Source of the DNA: Phocaeicola vulgatus
GTDB lineage: Bacteria; Bacteroidota; Bacteroidia; Bacteroidales; Tannerellaceae
DNA: 64,000 bases
Direction of reading: 5' to 3'
Assembly (NCBI GenBank): GCA_022009975.1
Contig: CP091733.1
Location: 2,083,501 to 2,147,500, forward strand
Positions within the stretch are counted from its first letter, which is position 1; each line of letters starts with the position of its first letter. Both the position numbers and the translations under genes were made by a program. Under the pieces are notes generated by a model. That model was given only the letters and a program-made list of their open reading frames with translations. It made no database searches and was not told the origin of the DNA. Positions 1 to 8,870 of this stretch are shown here, in pieces.

Positions 1-269
1 AACTCGTTCAATACGATGTCTATGTTATCCGTACCTATTCCATGGGAGACAATCGTGAGGCGTTTCCCCTTATAGGTTCCCGTCACTGTATGGAATTCAC
101 GACTGGAAATATCACACTCTTTGGTGTCCAAATAGGCAGCAATCATGGTCACTCGGGCAGGATCGCCCACCAATATCACTTTGTCCGCCAATTGTTCCGG
201 CTTGACATGCAGATGGAATATACTGCCATCTGAATTGATTATCAGTTCTGATTCTGGAATAACTCTCAT
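1..269 (-). CDS. udp: Uridine/nucleoside phosphorylase, 3' part beyond window
   Basis: The first ~89 residues of a nucleoside phosphorylase that runs off the left edge. After the ATG at 267-269 it reads MRVIPESELIINSDG, then the family's phosphate-binding 'VILVGDPARV' and 'FHTVTGTYKGKRLTIVSHG', the usual N-terminal blocks of the PNP/UDP phosphorylase family, which split uridine with phosphate into uracil and ribose-1-phosphate in the cytoplasm. The start lies 3 bases after the floA stop, so it is probably translated from the same mRNA. The catalytic C-terminal half is outside the window, so uridine versus other nucleoside preference cannot be read here. Confidence 0.8.
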   Translation of the reverse strand, partial: MRVIPESELIINSDGSIFHLHVKPEQLADKVILVGDPARVTMIAAYLDTKECDISSREFHTVTGTYKGKRLTIVSHGIGTDNIDIVLNE

Positions 270-272
270 AAA

Positions 273-1274
273 CTACTCCCCTTTCACAGATTTAGAAGAA
301 GCGTTGGTTGATACCGGTTTGGCTATCGTTTCACGCATAGATGTATCCGCTTCTATATTTTTCATTCGATAATAATCCATCACGCCCAAATTGCCTGTAC
401 GGAATGCATCCGCCATGGCTTTGGGGACTTCCGCTTCCGCTTCAATCACCTTGGCACGTGCTTCCTGCGCTTTGGCCTTCATCTCTTGTTCCAATGCCAC
501 AGCCATAGCCCTACGCTCTTCAGCTTTTGCCTGGGCGATGTTCTTATCCGCTTGCGCCTGGTCCATCAACAGATAGGCTCCGATATTCTTACCTATGTCG
601 ATATCCGCGATATCAATGGAAAGGATTTCAAAGGCTGTTCCTGCATCCAAGCCTTTCCTCAACACCAACTTGGATATGGAGTCTGGATTCTCAAGCACGG
701 ACTTGTGTGATTCAGAAGAACCGATAGAGGAGACAATGCCCTCTCCGACACGTGCCAACACGGTCTCTTCTCCCGCTCCACCTACCAACTGCTTGATATT
801 GGCACGGACAGTGACCCTTGCTTTGGCGATAAGCTGGATTCCATCCTTGGCAACAGCTGTCACAGGAGGAGTATTGATTACTTTAGGATTGACCGACATC
901 TGGACTGCTTCAAACACATCACGGCCTGCCAAGTCGATTGCCGTTGCCATCTGGAATGTCAATTCGATATTCGCTTTGGAAGCGGACACCAACGCATGCA
1001 CCACCTTCTCGACGTGCCCTCCAGCCAAATAATGTGCTTCAAGTTCATCTCGGGTCAATGACTTCAAACCAGCTTTGTGTGCCTCAATCATGGCTTGGGT
1101 AATCACATAAGGAGGGACCTTACGGATTCGCATCAAGAAAAGCTGCATCAACGAAATGTTCACACCGGATACTTTCGCTGAAATCCATAACAAGAACGGC
1201 ACGTAATAGAAAAATATAGCGAGCAATAATATAAATGCTCCAACAACCATCAAAGGAAACGTCGTGTCCACCAT
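273..1274 (-). CDS. floA: Flotillin-like membrane scaffold FloA
   Basis: 333 aa, the normal FloA length (about 330). A single hydrophobic N-terminal segment (residues ~8-30) is followed by the PHB/flotillin core and an Ala/Glu/Lys-rich coiled coil (about 230-295, with repeats such as 'AQAKAEERRAMAVALEQEM'). FloA proteins form detergent-resistant membrane microdomains and act as scaffolds for envelope proteins. The neighbouring nfeD gene, upstream in the same direction, is the usual partner of flotillin/stomatin-type genes. The order TPR protein-nfeD-floA-udp on the minus strand with gaps of 3-20 bases suggests one transcript. No frame problem is visible. Confidence 0.93.
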   Translation of the reverse strand: MVDTTFPLMVVGAFILLLAIFFYYVPFLLWISAKVSGVNISLMQLFLMRIRKVPPYVITQAMIEAHKAGLKSLTRDELEAHYLAGGHVEKVVHALVSASKANIELTFQMATAIDLAGRDVFEAVQMSVNPKVINTPPVTAVAKDGIQLIAKARVTVRANIKQLVGGAGEETVLARVGEGIVSSIGSSESHKSVLENPDSISKLVLRKGLDAGTAFEILSIDIADIDIGKNIGAYLLMDQAQADKNIAQAKAEERRAMAVALEQEMKAKAQEARAKVIEAEAEVPKAMADAFRTGNLGVMDYYRMKNIEADTSMRETIAKPVSTNASSKSVKGE

Positions 1275-1293
1275 AGCATACTGTTATTAATTG

Positions 1294-1776
1294 TTATTTT
1301 ATTTCTGTCTTTTTAGGACGAACCACCACATTGTATCCTGTCACCTGTACAACCACAACGGGAGTGTCCTCGTCAATGAAACCGGCATCGGATCGTGCTT
1401 CCACCGTCTGACTGCCCACCCTTGCTTTTCCGATAGGAGCCAACCGGGAGAGGGTCATGCCTTCATCGCCTACTTGGATGCCCAAGTCCTTGCTGGATTC
1501 CAAACGGGAATCGACATCCGTATGCAGTGCCATCCTATTCAATGAACGGGAACGCATAAAGACGACTATTCCTATCAAGAACAAAGCCACTGACACCACC
1601 AAGGTTATGTTCCCGACCGCAAGGCTCATCGCATAGGCATAATACAGCCCTACTCCGGCGAACAAAAGACCTGCCAGTCCGGCAAGGGTTATCCCCGGCA
1701 ACAAAAAGAGTTCCGCCAGCCCCAAGAAGATGGCGACCAACATGGCTAATATCAAAATGACCCAATCCCAAAACAT
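1294..1776 (-). CDS. NfeD-family membrane protein
   Basis: 160 aa. Three or four hydrophobic segments fill residues ~1-80 (MFWDWVILILAMLVAIFLGL at the N-terminus, then LAGLAGLLFAGVGLYYAYAM and a third helix around 60-78). A soluble C-terminal OB-fold-like part ends with 'GKARVGSQTVEARSDAG', typical of NfeD short forms (PF01957). NfeD partners with flotillin/SPFH proteins and is thought to tune membrane microdomains. It sits 19 bases upstream of floA. The lack of the ClpP-like protease domain of long NfeD proteins is normal for this short class. Confidence 0.88.
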   Translation of the reverse strand: MFWDWVILILAMLVAIFLGLAELFLLPGITLAGLAGLLFAGVGLYYAYAMSLAVGNITLVVSVALFLIGIVVFMRSRSLNRMALHTDVDSRLESSKDLGIQVGDEGMTLSRLAPIGKARVGSQTVEARSDAGFIDEDTPVVVVQVTGYNVVVRPKKTEIK

Positions 1777-1782
1777 ATCCTT

Positions 1783-3216
1783 CTATTTTTTCGATTTTAA
1801 ATACTTGATTTCCGCATTACGGGCGAGCTTTTCCAACTCCTTCGGACGGTCAGCCAATTGGTTCAGCTTCTCCTCCGCATCTTGGATAAGTGGTCTCAAC
1901 TGGTTCCGCTTATTGGCATTTTGGGAATAGTCCCAACGCATCGTGTCCAGCTTTTCCTCCAATGCCGAAATCTCCCGCTTTAAAGATACGACTTTTTTAT
2001 ACAAATCCTTCGTTTCCGGGGATTTTATTTCATTCCATGTATAATATATTATGTCGTCTGCCACAACAAATTCAAAATCCTTGGACACCTCTTTCTTCCC
2101 AAAAGGAATCTCTTGGTGCGACAAGCGGACAAGCTCACTGTAATTGGCATCGGGTACCCATGTGTCTTGGATGGAGAAAAGGGCTGCACATTTGCGTTTC
2201 ATTTCCACATCGTCCCCCTCGACCCTCTTGTGGTCGTCGTTCGGGATGAACAGATAGACGCACACTTTCCCTTCGGGTTGGAACCGATCAGAAACGAACC
2301 AGCCCAATCCTTTCACTTCATCATATACAATCATATAATCGTTGAAAGGCGAATTAAATGGCATCCCCAGCTGTTCCGGGTTCAAATAGCTGTCGGAGTT
2401 CATGTTGTACCGTGTTACATACAAGTCGTATCCTCCCAACGACATCTCTCCTTTCGATGCGAAATAGATGGTGACGCCGTCCGGCATGACAAATGGGTAA
2501 TTGTCATCCTCCGCTGAGTTGATATTCATCGGAAGTTGCTTTTCGTCCGCCCACTTATCCATCAATTTCGACTGGCTGAAGAGGCAATAACCATTCTCGG
2601 CAGTCGGTTTGGCATAAAATATCTTGTTCCCCTTTTGGTTCTTGTACACAGAAGAGTGTACCTCCCTGTTTTGGAAGAACTCGGCATACGATTCCAATGT
2701 CCCCATCTCTTCGCTCAACGTATAAACGGACAGGAAATCATCTTTATCAACCACCATGCTGTCTATCACTTGTACGGCTTCTACCTTTTCCATCATGCGC
2801 TGCGCACCTTCAATCACCTCCTGCCGTGCCTCTGCCGCTTCCGTGTCCCGCTTCTTTTTCGTTTGCAAATCAATGTAATCATCATACATTTCCACAGCCT
2901 CTGCAAACCGGTACGTCTGGTAATAAAGCTCGCCCATGTAACGATACGCCTCTATGACACGCCGTTTGACAGCAGAGGACAAATATTTTTCCGCAGCTTT
3001 CAAATCGCCTGTTTCATAACAACAAACGCCATACCATAAATTATAGGATGCGTTGCCGGGGGACTGTTTCACCAACTTCTCAAAAGCAGGTTTTGCCTCG
3101 GCATATTCTCCCTCGTTGTACAGTTTCTTCGCTTGATCCAAGCTCTGTGCCCCCATTTGGTTGCATAGCAAAGCAAAGCCCACACCACAAAGTAGTTTCT
3201 TTACCAAACGTCTCAT
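1783..3216 (-). CDS. Secreted TPR and PD40-repeat protein
   Basis: 477 aa. A signal peptide (MRRLVKKLLCGVGFALLCNQ, cleavage near 'MGAQS') is followed by two to three TPR repeats (about 25-135, 'AKKLYNEGEYAEAKPAFEKL'). PD40/WD40-like beta-propeller strands come next ('YPFVMPDGVTIYFASKGEMSLGGYD' type, about 235-330). A C-terminal coiled coil (about 400-470) follows. This resembles the N-terminal part of Bacteroidetes OmpA/PD40 envelope proteins but lacks the OmpA peptidoglycan-binding domain. It is the first gene of the nfeD-floA-udp unit, with its own -7 box upstream. Exact function unknown; an envelope role is inferred. Confidence 0.75.
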   Translation of the reverse strand: MRRLVKKLLCGVGFALLCNQMGAQSLDQAKKLYNEGEYAEAKPAFEKLVKQSPGNASYNLWYGVCCYETGDLKAAEKYLSSAVKRRVIEAYRYMGELYYQTYRFAEAVEMYDDYIDLQTKKKRDTEAAEARQEVIEGAQRMMEKVEAVQVIDSMVVDKDDFLSVYTLSEEMGTLESYAEFFQNREVHSSVYKNQKGNKIFYAKPTAENGYCLFSQSKLMDKWADEKQLPMNINSAEDDNYPFVMPDGVTIYFASKGEMSLGGYDLYVTRYNMNSDSYLNPEQLGMPFNSPFNDYMIVYDEVKGLGWFVSDRFQPEGKVCVYLFIPNDDHKRVEGDDVEMKRKCAALFSIQDTWVPDANYSELVRLSHQEIPFGKKEVSKDFEFVVADDIIYYTWNEIKSPETKDLYKKVVSLKREISALEEKLDTMRWDYSQNANKRNQLRPLIQDAEEKLNQLADRPKELEKLARNAEIKYLKSKK

Positions 3217-3242
3217 GTATACTTTTATTAATAATCCAACTC

Positions 3243-3250
3243 CAAAGGTA
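3243..3250 (-). promoter_or_regulatory. Bacteroidetes -7 box for the TPR-nfeD-floA unit
   Basis: On the minus strand this reads TACCTTTG, matching the Bacteroidetes sigma-ABfr -7 consensus TAnnTTTG, and lies 27 bases upstream of the TPR gene start. It faces away from the ttcA-like promoter. The -33 element is not clear, so this is a motif-based call. Confidence 0.6.
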
Positions 3251-3273
3251 TAAATAAAATTGTGTTTTTATCG

Positions 3274-3281
3274 TATCTTTG
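3274..3281 (+). promoter_or_regulatory. Bacteroidetes -7 box for the ttcA-like gene
   Basis: TATCTTTG matches the TAnnTTTG -7 consensus. It lies 18 bases upstream of the ATG at 3299 and so predicts a short leader. It also argues against any start at 3260, which would lie upstream of the promoter. Confidence 0.6.
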
Positions 3282-3298
3282 CGCCATTATTTAAATAT

Positions 3299-4060
3299 AT
3301 GGCAAAACATTCGGTTGAAGAGCTACTGTTTATCAAAGTAGAAGACAAAATCAGGAAGGCCATCCGTGATTATGGCTTAATCGGGGATGGAGACAAAATA
3401 TTGATTGGATTGTCTGGAGGGAAAGACTCTTTGGCATTGGTTGAGTTCTTGGGACGGAGGTCGAAAATATTCAAGCCCAAGTTCCAATTGATGGTCGCAC
3501 ACGTTGTCATGAAGAATATCCCCTATCATTCCGACCAAGACTATTTGCGAAGTTGCGCTGCCCGGTACGACATTCCTTTCATCTTGCATGAAACCCAGTT
3601 CGACGCATCCACAGACACTCGCAAATCGCCCTGTTTCCTCTGCTCGTGGACCCGGCGGAAAGCCCTGTTTGAGATTGCCAAGGAACACCAATGCAACAAG
3701 ATTGCCTTGGGGCATCATCAAGACGATATCTTGGAAACGCTGCTGATGAACATGACGCACCAAGGATCATTCGGGACAATGCCGCCTAAGCTGACCATGA
3801 GCAAGTTCGCCATGGAGATCATCCGCCCGCTATGTTTGGTAAGTGAAAAAGAGCTTGCCGAGGTTGCCCGCATCCTGAACTTCAAGAAACAGATTAAGAA
3901 CTGCCCGTATGAGTCCGGTTCAAGCAGGAAAGAGATGAAAGGGATACTGGCGCAACTCGAGGCAATCAACCCGGATGCACGTTACAGCTTATGGGGCAGC
4001 ATGACCCATATCCAACCGGATTATTTACCGAAGATAATTGATAATAAACAGATAAAATGA
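3299..4060 (+). CDS. TtcA-family tRNA 2-thiolation ATPase
   Basis: About 253 aa from the ATG at 3299 (MAKHSVEELLFIKVEDK). The PP-loop ATP pyrophosphatase motif SGGKDS is near residue 40, and a CxxC pair lies in 'SPCFLCSWTRRKALFE'. 'GHHQDDILETLL' matches the family's adenylation region, and a third Cys occurs in 'KNCPYESG'. TtcA proteins use an Fe-S cluster to thiolate cytidine 32 of certain tRNAs; members of this branch in Bacteroidetes are annotated only as the TtcA family, so the target base is uncertain. The stop overlaps the next gene's ATG by 4 bases, indicating coupling. Confidence 0.85.
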   Translation: MAKHSVEELLFIKVEDKIRKAIRDYGLIGDGDKILIGLSGGKDSLALVEFLGRRSKIFKPKFQLMVAHVVMKNIPYHSDQDYLRSCAARYDIPFILHETQFDASTDTRKSPCFLCSWTRRKALFEIAKEHQCNKIALGHHQDDILETLLMNMTHQGSFGTMPPKLTMSKFAMEIIRPLCLVSEKELAEVARILNFKKQIKNCPYESGSSRKEMKGILAQLEAINPDARYSLWGSMTHIQPDYLPKIIDNKQIK

Positions 4061-4428
4061 ACGGAATTTATACAATTATAATGTTGATTGTATCAAACAT
4101 TTTTATGACTTTCGCCTGGTACGGGCATTTGAAGATGAAACAACAATTTAGTTGGTTTGAACACCTCCCGCTGATTGGAATCATTGCATTCAGCTGGATG
4201 TTGGCTTTTTTTGAATATTGCTTCCAAGTCCCGGCAAACCGCATTGGATTCAAGGGAAACGGTGGGCCTTTTAGCTTAATCCAATTGAAAGTCATCCAAG
4301 AAGTCATCACATTGATCGTCTTTGTAGCTTTCAGCACCGTCGCTTTCAAAAGTGAGACATTCAAATGGAACCACGCCCTCGCTTTCTTGTTCTTAGTAGC
4401 AGCCGTCTACTTGGTCTTTAAAAAGTAA
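4057..4428 (+). CDS. DUF486 small multidrug-resistance-like membrane protein
   Basis: 123 aa with four predicted transmembrane helices: residues 4-20, 38-55, a helix around 85-100, and 108-120. The conserved block 'ANRIGFKGNGGPFSLIQLK' is diagnostic of the DUF486 family (PF04342) in the DMT transporter clan. The substrate is unknown. It overlaps the ttcA-like gene by four bases and is the last core gene before the accessory island. Confidence 0.88.
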   Translation: MNGIYTIIMLIVSNIFMTFAWYGHLKMKQQFSWFEHLPLIGIIAFSWMLAFFEYCFQVPANRIGFKGNGGPFSLIQLKVIQEVITLIVFVAFSTVAFKSETFKWNHALAFLFLVAAVYLVFKK

Positions 4429-4511
4429 AGGTGTTGCACTCATGCCTGGTCCACTCTTCTATCGGCAAATAAGAAAGAAACAAATAGATGGATGGATGAA
4501 GGAGACGCGTC

Positions 4512-4636
4512 AAAACGGCTGTTAAAACACTGTTTTAACACCGTTTAAACGCTGTTTAAATAGACATCGCTTTTCGATGAACTACTTCTGTTGATACACA
4601 ATTTTATGATAATCAGCAGAAGTATTTCTCCAGACA
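4512..4636 (+). repeat. Dispersed intergenic repeat, left flank of the island
   Basis: The block at 4521-4560 is built from alternating TTAAAACACTG / CAnCGTTTAAA palindromic steps. It is followed at ~4583-4624 by a hairpin with arms ACTTCTG and CAGAAGT, then TTTCTCCAGAC. The same order of parts, diverged, occurs at 20699-20850 on the other side of the island. Shorter copies are at 21361, 21919 and 38521. I see no gene in 4429-4645. Confidence 0.7.
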
Positions 4637-4645
4637 TCCTATCTT

Positions 4646-5263
4646 TTATGAAAACATACAATTATAAGCATACTCAACAATATGTAAATGACGTATAACT
4701 AAAGTCAATAATAATGCATAGAATCCTGCCAAAGCATCATCAAGCATACACCCCAATCCTCCATGTATATTTTTATCTATCCAACGACATCCAAGAGGTT
4801 TAGTTATATCTATAATTCTAAAAAAACACAAAAATCCAATAAAAGCTAAAGATATTACTACATACGATGGTCCAGTGAAGAATGTTGCAGAAAGGACGGC
4901 AATCCATGTTCCAAAAAGTTCATCAATAACTACAGCTCTTGGATCCTCTCCCCAATAGCGTTCCATAACATTATCTGTCCAAACACCAATAAAAAATGAA
5001 CCGATTACCAACAAGAATGTAGTTATGAACAATGCTATTGGAGAAAGAATAAAATATAAACTAATCCATATTAAAAGAGCTAAGAATGCTCCAACTGTCC
5101 CTGGTGCGTATGGAACAAATCCCGTTCCAAATCCAGTCGATATAACAAGATGCAACAGTGGCACTCCTGCAACATTATGATTATTATTGTTACTCATATC
5201 GTTTACTACAGAAGTCGGTATGTCATAATTGCAAACTGCCGCATTGCTTTTGAAATCCTCCAA
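4646..5263 (-). CDS. pgpA: PgpA-like phosphatidylglycerophosphatase
   Basis: 205 aa (or 183 if it starts at the internal Met at 5197). The PgpA family (PF04608) blocks are all present: 'GTGFVPYAPGTVGA' near residue 48, 'EDPRAVVIDELFG' near 110, and the C-terminal 'HGGLGCMLDDALAG' near 170, with three to four membrane helices. PgpA dephosphorylates phosphatidylglycerophosphate at the inner membrane. This copy is AT-rich like the island, lies beside the Ca2+ ATPase on the same strand, and may serve the island's system rather than general lipid synthesis. It could be a relocated housekeeping gene; finding a second pgpA in the genome would settle that. Confidence 0.85.
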   Translation of the reverse strand: MEDFKSNAAVCNYDIPTSVVNDMSNNNNHNVAGVPLLHLVISTGFGTGFVPYAPGTVGAFLALLIWISLYFILSPIALFITTFLLVIGSFFIGVWTDNVMERYWGEDPRAVVIDELFGTWIAVLSATFFTGPSYVVISLAFIGFLCFFRIIDITKPLGCRWIDKNIHGGLGCMLDDALAGFYALLLTLVIRHLHIVEYAYNCMFS

Positions 5264-5340
5264 CCTCAGTCATTTACATCAGTATACTCCTGTCAATCTC
5301 ATCAGCAGCACCATGCATTTCTCTAATTATGACAAAACCT

Positions 5341-5381
5341 AAAGGGGAGGCATCAAAACATCCATTTTGACACAACCCCTT
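5341..5381. terminator. Intergenic GGGG...CCCC palindrome (repeat family copy 1)
   Basis: AAAGGGGAGGCATCAAAA and TTTTGACACAACCCCTT form a hairpin between the ATPase stop and pgpA. It belongs to a four-member family in this window (also 38252, 39229, 59061), all in gaps after genes, and probably terminates transcription. Here the stem is imperfect. Confidence 0.6.
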
Positions 5382-5392
5382 CCTTCAATAAT

Positions 5393-8300
5393 TTATTTAT
5401 TAATCAATTGCCAAATTTCACGAATCCAAAGAACAAACGAAGTTGTACAAATTATAATAATCCAGTCAATAGCTTTAACTCCACCTACTGCCACATTAAA
5501 CATTTCTTGTAAGCCTGGAAGCTCTGTCATCAAAATTTGACCAACCAAAATTATGAGGACAATAATAATAAACCACTTTGTATCTCTCCATGAGATTCCC
5601 TTGAATGCGGAGTCTTTTGTCATAAACGCTTTTGCATTAAATAGATTCCAGAACTGAAGCATAACGAAAATTGTAAAGAACAAGCCAAGTTCATAAGCTG
5701 AAAGCCCGTTATTTTCGCTCCATATTGCATAACCATTAAATATATCTGTAAGGCAAGTCACATCCGTATGTTGAAAATATATACATATTCCGAGAAGTAT
5801 CACTGTAAAAACACCACCAACGCCAAGAATACCCCACTCCATTCCTTTAAGAATATGTTCGTTGATAGAACGAGGCTTCTCTTTCATAACAGTCTTGGCA
5901 GGAGGCAAAGACGCCAATGCCAATGCTGCAAAAGTATCCATAATCAGGTTTACCCAAAGCATTTGTGTCACGGTCAGAGGAGATTCTTCTCCAATAAAAG
6001 CACCAATAGCTACTATCAAACAAGCAGCAACATTCACAGTCATTTGGAATAAAATAAAACGCTTAATATTCTTATAAAGTGAACGTCCCCACATGACTGC
6101 ATTGGCAATAGTACTGAAAGAATTATCAATGATAGTCATATCACTAGCTTCTTTGGCAACCGCAGTGCCATCACCCATTGAAAGGCCAACGTTAGCTGCA
6201 TTAAGAGCTGGAGCATCATTAGTACCATCACCCGTAACAGCAACAATACAACCAATCTCTTTCAATATACGAACTGCGCGTTCTTTATCATTTGGACGAG
6301 CACGAGAGATAATCTTAACCTTGGGCAATCTTTCCTTCAATTCATCATCTGACATAGTCGCAAAGTTCGTACCAATCAGAATATTTTCATCTGTATCTTC
6401 AGGTTTCCATAAACCAAGTTGACGACCAATTTCCTTAGCAGTACCAAGAGCATCTCCTGTTACAATCTTAACTTGAATACCTGCATTAAGGCAGTCGGCA
6501 ATTGCAGCAGGAACATCTGCACGAACAGGATCTTCAATACCAACAATGCCCATCATATTCAAATCTTTGATGTTCAAATGTCCATCAACAAAAACTTCAT
6601 CAGTATCATTCAACTCCCTGTAAGCCAAAGCGAGGGTACGATTAGCATGACTTTGGAATTCTAACAACTTCATATCATAATTATGAATATCTTCTTTTGT
6701 CATTTTGCATAGTCCCATAAGAATATCAGGTGCACCTTTTACATATACAATGCGTTTTCCTGTTACTTCCGAATTAACAATCGTAGCCATATACTTAAGC
6801 TCAGTGGTAAACTGAAGACGATTTGTAACCGTTAAAGATTCACGAATATTAAGATAGTTTGTTCCATTATTATGTAACCATAAAAGAAGAGCTCCTTCCG
6901 TTGGATTACCAATAGATTTTATCTTCTTTGAATCCGAAAAATCGAGGTTTGCTGTTGTGTTAACCGCTATGCACTCTTTCAACAGAGAGGAAAAATCATC
7001 GTTTCCAATCTTCTGATTTTTTAATTGAGGGAATGAAGTCCTAACAACCTTCATTTGGTTTTGAGTTAAAGTACCTGTTTTATCGGAACAAATAACAGAT
7101 ACAGCACCCATCGTCTCACAAGCATGCATTGTACGAGGAAGTGTATTTTGCTTCATTAGACGCTTCATACTAAAAGCAAGGCTCAATGTTACAGCCATGG
7201 GAAGACCTTCTGGAACTGCTACAACAATCAATGTAACTGCAATCATGACAGTATCTAAAGCATATTGAATAAACTGCGGCCAATTTGTAGTGGTGGTAGT
7301 CCCTAACATAAATATAATATGACTCCGATTATTGGTAAAACCATGAAAGCGAGTACCTGCCAAAGTTCTATGCTTTCTTCATTGTCCTCATTCTTCTTTT
7401 TATTCAAAGCCAAGAATACAATACATGCAAGGAGAAGGGAACCAACAAGGGAACCAATAAGTGAACCATAGTTCGGATTTGGCAATAAGAGGGCATGACG
7501 AACAAGACGACCGAGAACAATAAGGATGGCAATACCATAACTTGTTTTTGTTATAAGCCCAGCAAGTTCATCAAGCTTTTCACTTAAAGGAGTTGCTTCT
7601 CCATCTTGAACTTGTGCAGCCTCAAATACTTTACCGCAAGCTGTAGCATCACCTACAGCAAACACTTTAGCAACACAGTCTCCCTCCATAACCGTACAAC
7701 CCTTCATAATATGATTAGATGGATATGTCGCTTCTTTGTCAAAGTCTTCAGGAATAGTAGTTTTTGCACACTGCAACTCTCCTGTAAGAGAAGATTCGTT
7801 CATAGTGAGATTCATGCATTCAAGCAATTCTGCATCGGCTGGTACTTCTTCTCCCGCCTCAAGAAGAATAATATCTTCAACAACAATATCTTTACGAGGA
7901 ACTTGACACACATTGTTATTACGAATTACTTTAACTAACGTATCATCGTTAACTTCATTCAAACTTTTAAATGTTTTTTCATTTGAAGTCTCTAAGATGT
8001 GTGCAACCGTTGTTGCCAAAAGCACGGCAGCGGCAATGCCAATCAATTCAAGGTATGGTCCCCAACCTTCAACTCCTCCATACACACCATTATAAAAAGC
8101 AATAGAGCCCGATAATAAAAGAGCGAAAAGTAAAATTGTAAATAATGAATCAATATCAAATTCTCTCTCATCTTCATTCCATTCACCACCTAAGTAGGCG
8201 ACCAAATAAGTAAGAGCAAAAAGAATAAGAGAAAGTACGGGAGCTATCCATAAACCATCATGAGAATAGATACCCATCAATGGCAACATAATTGCAGCCA

Positions 8301-8478
8301 ACGTTGCAACCACAAATATTGCTAAATCAACTTTCAATAACCAAAAGTGCATGCAATTCTTTATTTTCTCCCAAATAGACTCCTCTGCAGGAGGAGTAAG
8401 TACATTTGTACCATGTTTTTTACGACTTTCGAGCACCTGAGCATCGGACAAGCCGGAATAATGATGTTTTTGTTTCAT
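5393..8478 (-). CDS. PMCA-type (P2B) Ca2+-transporting P-type ATPase, one frameshift
   Basis: About 1,027 aa after joining two frames. N-terminal part (start 8478, MKQKHHYSGLSDAQV): TM1-TM2, then an extra hydrophobic pair around residues 110-160, actuator domain with 'LTMNESSLTGE'. C-terminal part: 'VAVPEGLPMAV' (the Ca2+-site motif of type II pumps), phosphorylation motif DKTGTLTQ, 'KGAPD', 'TGDGTNDAPALNAANVG' and final helices with 'LWVNLIMDTFAAL'. These are hallmarks of plasma-membrane Ca2+ ATPases that expel Ca2+. The frames meet near 7315, where the protein should read '..PIIGVIIFMLGT'. A one-base indel is likely an assembly error, as elsewhere in the window. The link between TM4 and TM3 (about 320-385) is unusually long and hydrophobic. 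Adjacent TerD-like and small membrane proteins suggest a shared Ca2+ function. Confidence 0.88.
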
Positions 8479-8634
8479 ATATATTTATAATTATACGTCC
8501 GTATTTTTTTCCAAAACACATTCATTAATAATAATCGTTTTTAAACTTAATTATTTTTCACACAATCCTATCAACTTCTATTTGAAATTCCACATTGTAT
8601 TATTTAAAGGGATTGCTGTAATACATAACAATCT

Positions 8635-8799
8635 TTACATTGCAAATATTCTGTATATTGCTAATACTACAAACAGAATAGAAAGTACACGAGAAAGCAT
8701 TATCAATGCTTTACGATCAGATTTCTTTCTTATATGTCCCTCTATTAGTAAAGGAGAAACAAACCATAGCAAAACTGCAAGAACGATATACAACATCAT
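8635..8799 (-). CDS. 54-aa two-helix membrane protein
   Basis: A short reading frame, MMLYIVLAVLLWFVSPLLIE at the start. The middle is basic (about 21-31, HIRKKSDRK) and a second hydrophobic helix (34-50, 'LSRVLSILFVVLAIY') follows. It is a clear helical hairpin. It sits in the island operon between the anchor protein and the Ca2+ ATPase, same strand. Small membrane proteins next to P-type ATPases can act as regulatory subunits, but that role is only inferred here. I do not recognise a family. Confidence 0.6.
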   Translation of the reverse strand: MMLYIVLAVLLWFVSPLLIEGHIRKKSDRKALIMLSRVLSILFVVLAIYRIFAM

Positions 8800-8870
8800 A
8801 TGATTATATTTTAATGGTCAGATAATTACCTGAAAATAATTATCTGACCAAAAATTGGTTTTATGTATAA

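Noticed and set aside
595..1032. Long plus-strand frame opposite floA
   Set aside because: Antisense shadow of an intact conserved gene, with low-complexity composition and no supporting signal.
8582..8803. Plus-strand 73-aa frame between the ATPase and the anchor gene
   Set aside because: The opposite strand carries the 54-aa helical hairpin protein in operon direction; the plus frame is its shadow.
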